Made by a program: the position numbers and the translations under genes
Notes under the pieces: generated by a model
What the model was told of the DNA's origin: nothing
Seen by the model: the letters and a program-made list of their open reading frames with translations, nothing else
Database searches by the model: none
DNA from: Sinorhizobium sp. BG8
GTDB lineage: Bacteria; Pseudomonadota; Alphaproteobacteria; Rhizobiales; Rhizobiaceae
Length of the DNA: 64,000 nt
Direction of reading: 5' to 3'
Assembly (NCBI RefSeq): GCF_016864555.1
Contig: NZ_CP044011.1
Coordinates: 1,693,501 to 1,757,500 of the forward strand
Shown: piece by piece, positions 35,122 through 44,737 of the stretch
Layout: each line of letters starts with the position of its first letter
Position numbering within the stretch: position 1 is the stretch's first letter

Positions 35122-35871
35122 ATGATGGAGGCTGACGAAACGAGCGCCGGGAGCAACAGTGACGTGCTGGACGTGGGGAGCGAGATCGCGCGTCTCGAGA
35201 CGCAGTTCGATATCGTGCGTTACATGCGCCGTAAGTGTGAGGAATTCGGCCTCAAGTACTTCAACGCATTCACCCTCCCGGGTTTTGAGGTCGAAAAGCT
35301 CTCGGCTCATTCGATCGTCAGCAATTGGCCCCAGGAAATATCCGCCAAGTACGACGCCCTGCGCATGGTCCGCCACAGCGCGAGCATCCGCCGGCTTCGC
35401 GAGACCACCGTGCCATTCTCCTACGACATGTTCGAATGGGTCGGGGAATCGAGCCTGACTTCGGAGTTCGGCGAATTGCAGGCGGTGCTCGAAAGGCACG
35501 GCATGATGGCCGGGCACTTCTTCCCCGTCCATGACGCCTTCGGAAACCGCGGCGCGGTCGTCTGGTGCGGCGAGAGCCCCGAGCTCGACTTCGACGACCG
35601 TCTGGTTCTGCAGATGATCTCGATCCACATCTTCAACCGACTGGCGGAAATCGGTGCGGCGTGGAAAACCGGCCAGGTGGTGCTGACGGAGCGGGAGATA
35701 CAGTGCCTCGGTTGGACGGCTGCAGGAAAGACCAGCCTGGAGATCGCCGAAATACTGGGTCTTTCCGAACATACTGTGAATCACTATTTGAATCAGGTGA
35801 CCCGCAAGCTCGAGGCGGTCAATCGTACCCAGGCGGTGGTAAAAGCCATTCGCAGGGGCCTGATCACCTGA
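35122..35871 (+). CDS. LuxR-type regulator 2, autoinducer-domain architecture
   Basis: This 249-residue paralogue of the preceding gene has the same layout: ligand-like domain (about 20-165) and LuxR helix-turn-helix (LTEREIQCLGWTAAGKTSLE from about 186). The two DNA-binding domains are very similar, as in a tandem duplication that then diverged in the sensor part. The pocket region reads WPQEISAKYDALRMVRHSAS, again without the DP pair. ATG 35122 or 35125 may be used. Recognition sites may overlap with those of regulator 1. Confidence 0.9.
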   Translation: MMEADETSAGSNSDVLDVGSEIARLETQFDIVRYMRRKCEEFGLKYFNAFTLPGFEVEKLSAHSIVSNWPQEISAKYDALRMVRHSASIRRLRETTVPFSYDMFEWVGESSLTSEFGELQAVLERHGMMAGHFFPVHDAFGNRGAVVWCGESPELDFDDRLVLQMISIHIFNRLAEIGAAWKTGQVVLTEREIQCLGWTAAGKTSLEIAEILGLSEHTVNHYLNQVTRKLEAVNRTQAVVKAIRRGLIT

Positions 35872-36031
35872 TCTTGAGGGCAGCGGCCGAGGGGGCGTTC
35901 TTCGTCTTCGTCGGCATGTCTGGCATCTGCATGTTCCATTCCGGCAGCGGTTGCTCTAATTCAGCACCATGACGTGCCTCTTTGTCCCTGTGGGCCAGGC
36001 GCGAACGTTGAATGCTCTTTGCGAGGAAGAC

Positions 36032-37198
36032 ATGCCTGAAGTGACCAAGGAACAGGTACTGGAGAAACTGAGGACGGTTCGCGGCCCGGACATGGAGGGC
36101 AACATCGTCGACCTCGGTCTGGTTTCGGACGTCTTCCTTTCCGACGGAAAAGCCTACTTCTCCATCACCGTTCCAGCCGAGCGCGCCAAGGCGCTCGATC
36201 CGATGCGCGCCGCCGCGGAAAAGGTCGTGCGCGAAATTCCCGGAATAAAGGGCGCAATGGTCGCGCTGACCGCGGACAAGAGGGCGGCTTCCGGTGCCGC
36301 GGCTCCCGCGGCCCGCGCCGAGACCGCCGCTCCGCCGGCAGGTCAACCGCCTCACGCGCACGGCCACGCGGCGCCACCGAAGGCAAAGTCCGGCATTCCT
36401 GGCGTCGGGGCGATTATCGCTGTCGCCTCCGGCAAGGGCGGGGTCGGCAAGTCGACCACTGCGGTGAACCTCGCGCTGTCGCTGAAGGCGAACGGCCTGC
36501 GGGTCGGCATTCTTGACGCCGACATCTACGGCCCCTCGATGCCGCGCCTCCTGAAAATCTCGGGCCGGCCGCAGCAGATCGAAGGGCGCCTGATCCGTCC
36601 CATGGAAAATTACGGCATCAAGGTGATGTCGATGGGATTCCTCGTGGACGAGGAAGTGGCGATGATCTGGCGCGGCCCGATGATCCAGTCGGCGCTTCTC
36701 CAGATGCTGCGCGAGGTCGCATGGGGCGAGCTCGACGTGCTGGTCGTGGACATGCCGCCTGGCACCGGCGATGCCCAGCTGACCATGGCCCAGCAGGTGC
36801 CGCTTGCGGGCGCGGTTATCGTCTCGACCCCGCAGGACCTTGCTCTCATAGATGCCCGCAAGGGCCTGAACATGTTCAACAAGGTCGAGGTGCCGGTTCT
36901 CGGCATCATTGAAAACATGAGCTATTTCATCGCGCCGGATACTGGCAACCGCTATGACATCTTCGGTCATGGCGGCGCGCGCAAGGAGGCCGAGAAGATC
37001 GGGGTGCCTTTCCTCGGCGAGGTCCCGCTGACCATGGATATCCGCGAAACATCCGATCTCGGAACGCCGGTCGTGGTTTCCAATCCCGATGGCGCCGCCG
37101 CTCAGACCTACCGCGAAATCGGTCGGCGGGTATGGCAGCAGCTGGAGGAAACGAGGCGCTCCGTCAGCCGCGAAGCGCCCCAGATCATCTTCGAGTGA
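36032..37198 (+). CDS. mrp: Mrp/ApbC-family P-loop ATPase lacking cysteines
   Basis: Mrp/ApbC proteins help deliver iron-sulfur clusters. The 388-residue protein has an N-terminal DUF59/MIP18 domain (1-85), a His/Ala/Pro-rich linker (about 90-125), and the ATPase domain with the deviant Walker A ASGKGGVGKSTT near residue 132 and VVDMPPGTGD. The C-terminal CxxC that binds the cluster in Salmonella ApbC is replaced (YFIAPDTGNRYDIFG), and I find no cysteine anywhere in the protein. ATG 36032 follows GAGGAAG. Confidence 0.93.
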   Translation: MPEVTKEQVLEKLRTVRGPDMEGNIVDLGLVSDVFLSDGKAYFSITVPAERAKALDPMRAAAEKVVREIPGIKGAMVALTADKRAASGAAAPAARAETAAPPAGQPPHAHGHAAPPKAKSGIPGVGAIIAVASGKGGVGKSTTAVNLALSLKANGLRVGILDADIYGPSMPRLLKISGRPQQIEGRLIRPMENYGIKVMSMGFLVDEEVAMIWRGPMIQSALLQMLREVAWGELDVLVVDMPPGTGDAQLTMAQQVPLAGAVIVSTPQDLALIDARKGLNMFNKVEVPVLGIIENMSYFIAPDTGNRYDIFGHGGARKEAEKIGVPFLGEVPLTMDIRETSDLGTPVVVSNPDGAAAQTYREIGRRVWQQLEETRRSVSREAPQIIFE

Positions 37199-37349
37199 GT
37201 GCCGACGCTCCGGTGCGTTAACAAGTGCGGCGGAAAGGTGGCACTTGATTTTAATGTTGCACTGCGCAATATCCCGGTTGACCGTGCCTCTGTGCGTGGA
37301 AAGATAAAGCAGGAGTTTAGGTGATGGTTCTCTGGAGCACCATCCGTCC

Positions 37350-38333
37350 GTGATCACGGTCTTCCGCTCGAACGGAGAGGCGCGTACCTTGTCCCTTCCA
37401 TCCGTGGAAGAGGCGCCTCCAAGCCTCGATGGCGCGGTATGGATTGATTTGCTCAGTCCAACTCGCGAGGAGGAGGATTTTGTCGAGCGCCTGCTTTCGA
37501 TCGACGTGCCGACCCGTGAGGACCTGAAGGACATCGAGCCCTCGAGCCGTCTCTTTACGGAAAACGGCGCGGTCTACATGACGGCGTCGCTCGTCTGGAA
37601 GGCCGACAGTGAATTGCCCGAGCTCACCGACGTCGCCTTCATCCTCGTCGGCGATCACCTTGTGACGATCCGCTATGCGGAACCCAAGTCCTTCGGTCTT
37701 TTCAAGGCGGCAATGCACAGGATCCCGGGAGGCTGTGTATCCGGGCCGGTCATGATCACGCGGCTTCTTGAGACCATCGTCGACCGGACGGCAGAGATCC
37801 TCGAGCGCTCGGCAACGGAGGGGGATGCTCTCTCCCGGCAGGTCTTCGGCGACAAGCAGCAGGTCACGCGCCGCCCGCAACGCTATCTTGAAGACCGCCT
37901 GATGGCGGTCGCCGGACACCAGCGGCTGGTGGCGCTGACGCAGAACAGCCTCATGACCCTCCTTCGGTTGGTGGGCTATCTTCGTACCGTTCCGGCCCTC
38001 CAGCAGGACAAGGAGAGTCGCGAGCTCTGCAGGTCGGTCTCGCGGGATCTGCAGTCCCTCTCCGAACACGCTTCGTTCATCGGCGGCAATACCACCTTCC
38101 TTCTTGATGCGTCCCTGGGGCTCATCAATCTGGAGCAGAACGCTATCATCAAGATATTCTCGATCGCATCCGTGGTGCTCTTGCCGCCCACGCTGATCGC
38201 ATCGATCTACGGCATGAACTTTGACCACATGCCCGAGCTGCACTCGACCTACGCCTATCCGGTTTCGCTCGTCGCGATGGTCGTGTCGGCTGTCATCCCC
38301 TTCTTCTTTTTCCGCTGGAAAGGCTGGCTCTGA
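37350..38333 (+). CDS. corA: CorA-family magnesium/divalent cation transporter
   Basis: The 327-residue protein has a large cytosolic N-terminal domain and two C-terminal membrane helices, with the ion-selectivity motif YGMN between them near residue 290. It would import magnesium or other divalent ions as a pentamer. The best start is GTG 37350; the nearest purine-rich stretch (CTGGAG) is about 12 bases upstream, so the start is moderately certain. Kup follows 16 bases later. Confidence 0.93.
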   Translation: MITVFRSNGEARTLSLPSVEEAPPSLDGAVWIDLLSPTREEEDFVERLLSIDVPTREDLKDIEPSSRLFTENGAVYMTASLVWKADSELPELTDVAFILVGDHLVTIRYAEPKSFGLFKAAMHRIPGGCVSGPVMITRLLETIVDRTAEILERSATEGDALSRQVFGDKQQVTRRPQRYLEDRLMAVAGHQRLVALTQNSLMTLLRLVGYLRTVPALQQDKESRELCRSVSRDLQSLSEHASFIGGNTTFLLDASLGLINLEQNAIIKIFSIASVVLLPPTLIASIYGMNFDHMPELHSTYAYPVSLVAMVVSAVIPFFFFRWKGWL

Positions 38334-38349
38334 GAGCCTGTTTATACCA

Positions 38350-40251
38350 ATGCACACAAACCCCGGACATACCGCGTCGGGCCATTCGCGTCTTCGTACC
38401 CTGTTCATGCTGTCTCTGGGTTCGGTTGGCGTCGTCTATGGCGATATCGGCACGAGTCCGCTCTACGCATTTCGCGAGGCCCTGCGGCCTGTCGCCGAGG
38501 GTGGCGTCACCCACGAAGAGGTTATCGGCCTCATTTCGCTGATGATCTGGACGCTGACCGTCATCGTCACACTGAAGTACGTGCTTTTTCTTCTTCGCGC
38601 CGACAACCAGGGCGAGGGCGGCACGCTATCGCTTCTTGCACTGCTGATGAAGACCGGCAGTCGGCACGCCTCCCTGCTGTTCGTCATGGGCATTGCCGGC
38701 GCGGCGCTTTTTCTCGGCGATGCGATGATCACGCCAGCCTTGTCCGTGCTCTCCGCTGTCGAAGGTCTGAAGCTCGTAACGCCAGAACTCAGCGACTACG
38801 TCGTACCCATATCGGTCCTGATCCTGGTGGTCCTCTTCGCCGTCCAGTCGCTGGGGACTGCGGCAGTCTCGAAGTTCTTCGGGCCCATCACCGCGATCTG
38901 GTTCATCGTTATGGGCGGGATTGGCATCTATCACGTGCAGGACGATCTCAGCATCCTCGCAGCGTTCAATCCCCTGCATGCCGTCCTGTTCATGTTTGAC
39001 GAGGGCTACATCGGGCTCGTCGTGCTGGGTGCCGTGTTCCTGACGGTCACGGGTGCGGAAGCGCTCTATGCCGATCTCGGTCATTTCGGCCGCCGCCCCA
39101 TCCAGTGGGCCTGGTTCTGTCTGGTGTTTCCCGCTCTGACCCTGAACTATCTCGGGCAGGGTGCGCTGGTGCTGAAGCACCCGGAAGCCGCGTCGGACCC
39201 GTTCTTCCTTATGTTTCCGAAATGGGCGCTGCTTCCCGCCGTTATCCTGGCGACCGCATCGACCATCATCGCGAGCCAGGCGGTCATAACCGGCGCGTTC
39301 TCGCTGACACGCCAGGCAATCCACCTCGGCTTCCTGCCGAGAATGGAGATTTTCCATACGTCTGAGACGCAGACCGGGCAGATCTACCTTCCGATGGTCA
39401 ACGCGCTGATCCTGTTTGGCGTGATGGTGCTTGTCTTCATGTTCGGAAGTTCGGAAGGGCTGGCGACCGCCTACGGCATCTCCGTCACGGGGGCCATGGT
39501 CGTCACCACGGTCATGGCGTTCGAATTCCTGCGTGTGCGCTGGCGCTGGAGCGTGCTCTGGGCGCTCTCCGTGCTTCTGCCGCTGCTGGCACTGGAATTC
39601 ACTTTCCTTGCGGCAAACCTTCTGAAGATCCATGACGGCGGTTATGTGCCGGTCATCATAGCCGGCGCTGCCATGGTGGTCATGTGGACCTGGACGCGTG
39701 GCACCAAGATCCTTCGGGAAAAGACCCGGCGCATCGAGGTTCCGCTGGCATCCTTCGTCAAGTCGATCGAGAGAAAGAGCGAGCATGCACCGGTCACGGT
39801 CAATGGCACGGCCATCTTCCTGACAAGCGATCCGGATTTTGCACCCGCGGCGCTGATGCACAACATCAAGCACAATCACGTGCTGCATGAGCAGAATTTC
39901 ATTCTCACGGTCCGCACGTCCAACACGCCGAAGGTGTCGCCGGCCGAGCGCTGCGTGACCCGCAAGATTTCTGATCGCTTCTCGTGCATTGAGCTGCACT
40001 TCGGTTTCATGGAAACGCAGAACGTCTCGCAATCGCTGGCCCTTTTCCGCAAGTGCGGAGTGAAGTTCGACATCATGTCGACCTCGTTCTATCTTGGCCG
40101 ACGCAAGCTGGTGCCTGATGCGCAGTCTGGCATGCCCCGCTGGCAGGATCGTCTCTATATTTCGCTGGCCAATGCGGCGACCGACCCATCGGACTACTTC
40201 CGTCTGCCGACCAACCGCGTGGTGGAACTCGGATCCCACGTCATCATCTGA
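38350..40251 (+). CDS. kup: Kup-type potassium uptake transporter
   Basis: Kup imports potassium with protons. The 633-residue protein has about 12 membrane helices in residues 15-450, starting with the family signature [18 protein letters not shown], and a cytosolic C-terminal domain. Length is normal. It begins 16 bases after corA and may be cotranscribed with it; its own ribosome-binding site is weak. A GC-rich inverted repeat (40258-40264 with 40283-40289) follows the stop and might help end transcription. Confidence 0.95.
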   Translation: MHTNPGHTASGHSRLRTLFMLSLGSVGVVYGDIGTSPLYAFREALRPVAEGGVTHEEVIGLISLMIWTLTVIVTLKYVLFLLRADNQGEGGTLSLLALLMKTGSRHASLLFVMGIAGAALFLGDAMITPALSVLSAVEGLKLVTPELSDYVVPISVLILVVLFAVQSLGTAAVSKFFGPITAIWFIVMGGIGIYHVQDDLSILAAFNPLHAVLFMFDEGYIGLVVLGAVFLTVTGAEALYADLGHFGRRPIQWAWFCLVFPALTLNYLGQGALVLKHPEAASDPFFLMFPKWALLPAVILATASTIIASQAVITGAFSLTRQAIHLGFLPRMEIFHTSETQTGQIYLPMVNALILFGVMVLVFMFGSSEGLATAYGISVTGAMVVTTVMAFEFLRVRWRWSVLWALSVLLPLLALEFTFLAANLLKIHDGGYVPVIIAGAAMVVMWTWTRGTKILREKTRRIEVPLASFVKSIERKSEHAPVTVNGTAIFLTSDPDFAPAALMHNIKHNHVLHEQNFILTVRTSNTPKVSPAERCVTRKISDRFSCIELHFGFMETQNVSQSLALFRKCGVKFDIMSTSFYLGRRKLVPDAQSGMPRWQDRLYISLANAATDPSDYFRLPTNRVVELGSHVII

Positions 40252-40324
40252 CAGGGAGCGGGGAGGGCCGGCATCCACCGCTTCCCCGCATTTCCAGTCT
40301 CGCCCACGTTTTCACCTTCCGCCA

Positions 40325-40363
40325 TTAAACGCGCATTAACCATGACGCTCTTATGGTTAATGC
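40325..40363 (+). promoter_or_regulatory. CtrA box plus 11-bp inverted repeat upstream of the SleB-like gene
   Basis: TTAA-ACGCGCA-TTAA (40325-40339) matches the CtrA consensus TTAA-N7-TTAA exactly. It overlaps a perfect inverted repeat, GCATTAACCAT (40333-40343) and ATGGTTAATGC (40353-40363), which contains two facing TTAACCAT elements. The site is about 190 bases upstream of a cell-wall hydrolase gene. The remaining gap (40364-40555) shows no gene. CtrA control is inferred. Confidence 0.55.
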
Positions 40364-40555
40364 AATGAGGACGCGGAATGCTGCTGTCGGCACATGCCCG
40401 TCATGCAGGCCATTGCGCTCCTCTACGAAGGGCCGAACTTGATCCGTGCGCATGCCGGTCCGGCTCCCTTAAAAGTCAAGTCTGGCAGGCGCACGCGCCG
40501 GCATTCGCCGGCCGCTGACCCTGTGCAAGCGTAGCTCGCGTCGGAGTATGGTGGT

Positions 40556-41734
40556 TTGCGTAAGCGTGGCGTTCGTATAGCGGGATTCTGGCTTCCGCCG
40601 CTCAACTGGAAGGCACCCCTGGCCCTCGGCCTTGGCCTCTTTGCAGCATTCCCGACGGATTTGGCCCACTCGGACCTGGCGGCCTTCCTTGCCGGTATCA
40701 ACCGGCGCGGCGGCAATCAGGAAATGGTGATGACGCCATCACCCGCAGGGTCGATCCACGAGGTCGAAATCGCCTTCAACGATCCGATCACCACCGGCGC
40801 GCTCGATGACGGCGCGGGCATAAGCCTTCCGGGCGGCGCCGAGGCGGCGTTGAGAAACGAGCAGAAGGGCAAGGGTGGCGTGCCGGACGAAGACCGGGTG
40901 ACACGCGGAAAGAAGAAGGGGCGTATCGTCGCCGTTACGCCCGTCATGCCGCCCAAGGACTTTTCGGCCGGCTCGGTGCTGGAGCGTACCAGCTCCCTGT
41001 TGACCCCCACCTTCGACGGCAAGGAGCGGATGACCTTCACCGACCCCAAGATCAAGGGCAAGGAAATCGCGATCGCCACCGCCTTCTACAAGAAGAAGCC
41101 GATTGCACGCGACCAAAGTGTTCCTGCAATGCTCGCGAGCCTCGTCACCAGCGACAAGGCGGACATACTGGCTACGGCCTACGCGCGAACGGAACCTGAC
41201 TATGCCCGCGAATCGCCCTTCGATTCGATCCTCAAGCCGAACACGGACGAAGGCCGCTTTGTGCCGCAGATTTCCCCTGAGGATCACGCTTGGGCAGCGA
41301 CCGCATTGCCGGCCGGCGTGTTTACCGCAGCGGAACAGAAATGCCTGACCGCTGGAATCTATTTCGAAGCCCGTGGGGAATCACTCAAGGGCCAGGCCGC
41401 CGTCGCCCAGGTCATTCTCAACCGGGTGAGAAATCCGACCTATCCGGACACGATCTGCGGCGTCGTCTATCAGAACCAGGATTGGTATAACCGCTGCCAG
41501 TTTTCCTTCGCGTGCGATCGCATTCCCGATCTTGTTCTGGCGCCCTGGCATTGGAAAACCGCCAAGGAAGTGGCGATGGCTGTCACCGCAGGCAAGATCT
41601 GGCTTCCGGAAGTGGGCTCCGCCACGCACTATCACGCGACCTATGTGCGGCCGCCGTGGGGCAGGACAATGGAGCGTGTCGCCAAGATCGGAAAGCATGT
41701 GTTCTACCGCACCTATGGCGGCGGCTGGATCTGA
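40556..41734 (+). CDS. SleB-like cell wall hydrolase
   Basis: The 392-residue protein has a hydrophobic N-terminal segment (about 18-36), a long low-complexity charged region, and a C-terminal Hydrolase_2 (SleB/CwlJ) domain from about residue 265. The domain shows IYFEARGES with the likely catalytic Glu and AQVILNRV...WYNRCQFSFACD. It probably cleaves peptidoglycan in the periplasm. An in-frame stop at 40532 leaves TTG 40556, with GGAG 9 bases upstream, as the only start that includes the hydrophobic segment. A CtrA box upstream suggests a cell-cycle role. Confidence 0.88.
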   Translation: MRKRGVRIAGFWLPPLNWKAPLALGLGLFAAFPTDLAHSDLAAFLAGINRRGGNQEMVMTPSPAGSIHEVEIAFNDPITTGALDDGAGISLPGGAEAALRNEQKGKGGVPDEDRVTRGKKKGRIVAVTPVMPPKDFSAGSVLERTSSLLTPTFDGKERMTFTDPKIKGKEIAIATAFYKKKPIARDQSVPAMLASLVTSDKADILATAYARTEPDYARESPFDSILKPNTDEGRFVPQISPEDHAWAATALPAGVFTAAEQKCLTAGIYFEARGESLKGQAAVAQVILNRVRNPTYPDTICGVVYQNQDWYNRCQFSFACDRIPDLVLAPWHWKTAKEVAMAVTAGKIWLPEVGSATHYHATYVRPPWGRTMERVAKIGKHVFYRTYGGGWI

Positions 41735-41870
41735 TCATTTGGTCAAACGTTGCTGTTGCGGGGCGGAATCGATCACGCGAGTCTGCTCCCGCCCGGGCGC
41801 TCGCATCCGCGACAATCCGCGCATCCACGTGGAAAACTCAGCAACTCATTGATATCTTGAGATAAAATCC

Positions 41871-41885
41871 AGCTTTGTCAAAGCT
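41871..41885. promoter_or_regulatory. palindrome just upstream of the atp promoter
   Basis: AGCTTTG-T-CAAAGCT is a perfect 15-base dyad, ten bases before the -35 element of the atpI promoter. It is well placed for an activator or repressor. No known regulator is recognisable. Confidence 0.35.
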
Positions 41886-41895
41886 TCGCTATGCC

Positions 41896-41924
41896 TTGAC
41901 TATGCAACCACCTAAAACTATGTT
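41896..41924 (+). promoter_or_regulatory. sigma-70-type promoter of the atp (Fo) operon
   Basis: TTGACT (41896-41901) and TATGTT (41919-41924) are separated by 17 bases, close to the housekeeping consensus. Transcription would start near 41931, about 93 bases before atpI. Nothing else gene-like is seen in 41735-42023. Confidence 0.6.
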
Positions 41925-42023
41925 GCGCCCGACTTCAAAACGGGCCGTAAGGTGGCTTGACCCTAGCCGTTATTGTGTCCGCATTAGGGCGGGAGCCACG
42001 GACGCAAGGACAGGGAGGACGCC

Positions 42024-42398
42024 ATGGCGGAGGACCGCAAGGAAAGTCTGGAAGAGAGAATGAAGCGCCTCGATGCCGAGCTGGCGAAGAGGCGTACCGA
42101 CGACAAGTTAGCCGACGCCGCCGAAGAGCGAGCAGCCGACAGCCGGAAGGGTTATGCGGTCGCCATGAAGCTCTCAAGCGAGTTTGTCGCCGCAATCATC
42201 GTCGGTGCCCTTCTGGGCTATCTTTTGGACCGTTTTGCGGGTACAGGGCCGTGGGGCATGATCGTGCTCCTGCTCCTGGGTTTTTGTGCAGGCGTGCTGA
42301 ACGTGCTGAGGTCCGCCGGAAAGGTGGCCTCGCCGCATCCGATGGACAGGATGGCGGGACGGCGCGACGGAAATGGTAAGAGCGAGGATGGCGCGTAA
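42024..42398 (+). CDS. atpI: ATP synthase accessory protein AtpI
   Basis: The 124-residue protein has a charged N-terminal third and two membrane helices (about 52-98). AtpI assists assembly of the c-ring in some bacteria. AGGGAGG precedes ATG 42024. As the first gene of the Fo operon it has normal size and place for Rhizobiales. Confidence 0.92.
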   Translation: MAEDRKESLEERMKRLDAELAKRRTDDKLADAAEERAADSRKGYAVAMKLSSEFVAAIIVGALLGYLLDRFAGTGPWGMIVLLLLGFCAGVLNVLRSAGKVASPHPMDRMAGRRDGNGKSEDGA

Positions 42399-42456
42399 GC
42401 GCAGTCCGATGAAGAATGTCTTCCGTCCGCGGGCGGGCAAACGAGAGAGATAAGCG

Positions 42457-43209
42457 GTGTCAAACGATCCGACCCATCAGTTCCTGGTCAACAAGATTGT
42501 TCCCATCGAAGTTGGTGGAATCGATTTCTCCTTCACCAACGCGTCGCTCTTCATGGTCGCATCCGCGGCCGTTGCCGCTGGCTTCCTCTACATGACGACG
42601 TCGCAGCGCGGGCTGATCCCCGGCCGCATGCAGTCCGTCTCCGAAATGTCCTACGAGTTCATTGCCAAGATGCTGCGCGAAGGCGCCGGCAGCCACGGCA
42701 TGAAATTCTTCCCGATGGTCTTCTCGCTGTTCATGTTCATCCTGACTGCGAACCTGCTCGGGATGATGCCCTACTTTTTCACAGTCACGAGCCAGATCAT
42801 CGTCACCTTCGCGCTGGCGCTCTTCGTCATCGGCACCGTGGTGGTCTACGGCTTCTTCAAGCACGGCTTCGGCTTCCTGAAGCTCTTCGTGCCGCATGGC
42901 GTTCCGGGCGCGCTGCTCCCGCTCGTCATTGCGATCGAAATCATTTCGTTCCTCTCCCGCCCGATCAGCCTCTCCGTTCGTCTTTTCGCGAACATGCTGG
43001 CCGGTCACATCACGCTCAAGGTGTTCGCAGGCTTCGTTGCCTCGCTCGGAGCCCTTGGCGCGCTCGGCGTGGGCGGTGCAGTTCTCCCCCTCATCATGAC
43101 GGTCGCCCTGACCGGTCTCGAGTTCCTCGTGGCATTCCTGCAGGCATACGTTTTTGCGGTACTGACGTGCATGTACCTCAACGACGCGATCCACCCCGGC
43201 AGCCACTAA
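42457..43209 (+). CDS. atpB: F-type ATP synthase subunit a
   Basis: Subunit a forms the proton half-channels of the membrane sector. The 250-residue protein has about six membrane helices. The essential Arg lies in [14 protein letters not shown] near residue 176, and the C-terminal helix has [14 protein letters not shown]. The start is GTG 42457, 58 bases after atpI. Confidence 0.97.
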   Translation: MSNDPTHQFLVNKIVPIEVGGIDFSFTNASLFMVASAAVAAGFLYMTTSQRGLIPGRMQSVSEMSYEFIAKMLREGAGSHGMKFFPMVFSLFMFILTANLLGMMPYFFTVTSQIIVTFALALFVIGTVVVYGFFKHGFGFLKLFVPHGVPGALLPLVIAIEIISFLSRPISLSVRLFANMLAGHITLKVFAGFVASLGALGALGVGGAVLPLIMTVALTGLEFLVAFLQAYVFAVLTCMYLNDAIHPGSH

Positions 43210-43221
43210 GGATACAGTCGT

Positions 43222-43238
43222 TGGTGCCGGAGGCACCA
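43222..43238 (+). promoter_or_regulatory. hairpin between atpB and atpE
   Basis: TGGTGCC (43222-43228) and GGCACCA (43232-43238) pair perfectly around a 3-base loop, 37 bases before the atpE start. No T run follows. Together with the hairpin after atpE it would bracket the atpE message and could protect it from decay. Confidence 0.5.
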
Positions 43239-43275
43239 GTTACAAGCCGCAACAACCCATTCGAAGGAGTTCATC

Positions 43276-43503
43276 ATGGAAGCGGAAGCAGCAAAGTTCA
43301 TCGGTGCAGGTCTGGCTTGCTTTGGTATGGCCGGTACGGCTCTCGGCCTCGGCAACATCTTCGGCAACTACCTTGCCGGCGCTCTGCGCAATCCGTCTGC
43401 CGCTGACGGCCAGTTCGGCCGCCTCGTATTCGGCTTCGCCGTTACGGAAGCTCTGGGCATCTTCTCGCTGCTCATCGCTCTCCTCCTCCTCTTCGCCGTC
43501 TAA
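43276..43503 (+). CDS. atpE: F-type ATP synthase subunit c
   Basis: Subunit c forms the rotating proteolipid ring. The 75-residue hairpin protein has two membrane helices joined by the polar loop RNPSAAD. The proton-binding acid is Glu58 in VTEALGIF of the second helix. AAGGAG gives a strong ribosome-binding site, as expected for a subunit needed in many copies. Predicted RNA hairpins lie on both sides of the gene. Confidence 0.98.
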   Translation: MEAEAAKFIGAGLACFGMAGTALGLGNIFGNYLAGALRNPSAADGQFGRLVFGFAVTEALGIFSLLIALLLLFAV

Positions 43504-43517
43504 TATCGGCTGAAGTC

Positions 43518-43549
43518 TGGACCATGGCCCGGCAACGGGCCGTGGTCCA
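43518..43549 (+). promoter_or_regulatory. stable stem-loop between atpE and atpF'
   Basis: TGGACCA-T-GGCCCG (43518-43531) pairs with CGGGCC-G-TGGTCCA (43536-43549), a 14-bp stem including one U-G pair and a 4-base loop. No T run follows, and operon genes continue downstream, so it is more likely a partial terminator or a 3' RNA stabiliser for atpE than a full terminator. Confidence 0.6.
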
Positions 43550-43581
43550 TGTAACATCTGAGAGTGCACCTGGAGGTGAGC

Positions 43582-44214
43582 ATGTCTGCGACCCCGGCTC
43601 TGGCCGAGTCCACCCCTATCAAGATCGCTCAGGCTGAGACGACGACGGAAACGCACGACGCCGCTCCTGCGGGCGAGGTGCATACCGAAACCGGTGTCCC
43701 GCACGGCGAAGAACACGCGACCGGCGTCTTCCCGCCTTTCGACCAATCCACATTTGCTTCGCAGCTCCTCTGGCTGGCGATCACCTTCGGCGTCTTCTAC
43801 CTGATCATGTCGAAGATCGTCATTCCGCGTATCGGCGGAATTCTGGAGAACCGCCACGACCGTATTGCTCAGGATCTCGACGAAGCGTCCCGTCTGAAGG
43901 CTGAAGCCGACGCCGCGATCGCGACATACGAGCAGGAACTCTCGGCCGCCAAGTCCAAGGGTCATGCTATCGCCGCTGATGCGCGCGACAGCGCCAAGGC
44001 TCGTGCCGACGCTGAACGTGCCAAGATCGAAACCTCGCTCCACGAGAAGATCGCGGCTGCTGAAACCCGGATCGCCGACATCAAGTCGAAGGCCCTGGCA
44101 GATGTTGGCTCGATCGCCGAGGAAACGGCAGCGGCTGTTGTCGAAAGCCTCATCGGCGGCAAGGTCGCCAAGGCGGACATCTCGTCTGCCGTCAAGTCGG
44201 CCGCGGCAGAGTAA
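43582..44214 (+). CDS. atpF': F-type ATP synthase subunit b'
   Basis: The b' subunit is part of the peripheral stalk, which in alphaproteobacteria and chloroplasts is a b/b' heterodimer. The 210-residue protein has an acidic, His-containing N-terminal extension of about 55 residues, one membrane helix ([15 protein letters not shown]), and a long Ala/Lys/Glu-rich coiled coil. GGAGGTG right before ATG 43582 decides the start over GTG 43564. Confidence 0.95.
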   Translation: MSATPALAESTPIKIAQAETTTETHDAAPAGEVHTETGVPHGEEHATGVFPPFDQSTFASQLLWLAITFGVFYLIMSKIVIPRIGGILENRHDRIAQDLDEASRLKAEADAAIATYEQELSAAKSKGHAIAADARDSAKARADAERAKIETSLHEKIAAAETRIADIKSKALADVGSIAEETAAAVVESLIGGKVAKADISSAVKSAAAE

Positions 44215-44226
44215 GGAGCGCTTCTC

Positions 44227-44712
44227 ATGGCATTTGATGCAACTTTCTTTGCATTCGTCGGTCTCGTACTCTTTCTCGCCCTGATCGTTTACCTGAAGGT
44301 GCCGGGCATGATGGCGAAGTCGCTTGACGCGCGCGCCGACAAGATCGGCAACGAGCTGGCGGAAGCCAAGCGCCTGCGTGAAGAGGCCCAGCACCTGCTG
44401 GCCGAATACCAGCGCAAGCGCAAGGACGCCGAAGCCGAGGCTGCAAGCATTGTCGCTGCCGCCGAGCGCGAAGCGGAAATGCTGACCGCCGAGGCCAAGC
44501 AGAAGACCGAGGAATACGTCACCCGTCGCACTGCTCTTTCCGAGCAGAAGATCAAGCAGGCCGAAGCGGACGCGATCAATGCAGTTCGCTCCGCAGCGGT
44601 TGATCTCGCCATTGCGGCTGCCGAAAGCGTCATTGTCGCCAAGAGCGATGCCGAGACCGGCAAGGCTCTGTTCGACAAGGCGATCGGTGAGGTCAAGTCT
44701 CGTCTGAACTGA
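44227..44712 (+). CDS. atpF: F-type ATP synthase subunit b
   Basis: The second peripheral-stalk subunit has 161 residues: one N-terminal membrane helix (FFAFVGLVLFLALIVYL) and a long charged coiled coil. AAGGAG lies before ATG 44227, 12 bases after the b' gene. The F1 genes are not in the window, as is usual for the split arrangement in this group. A strong terminator follows. Confidence 0.97.
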   Translation: MAFDATFFAFVGLVLFLALIVYLKVPGMMAKSLDARADKIGNELAEAKRLREEAQHLLAEYQRKRKDAEAEAASIVAAAEREAEMLTAEAKQKTEEYVTRRTALSEQKIKQAEADAINAVRSAAVDLAIAAAESVIVAKSDAETGKALFDKAIGEVKSRLN

Positions 44713-44737
44713 GACACCAGGCAGATTGCATGATTTC

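Noticed and set aside
35872-36031. A short minus-strand peptide frame ending PSAAALKIR
   Set aside because: No start with a ribosome-binding site and too short to support.
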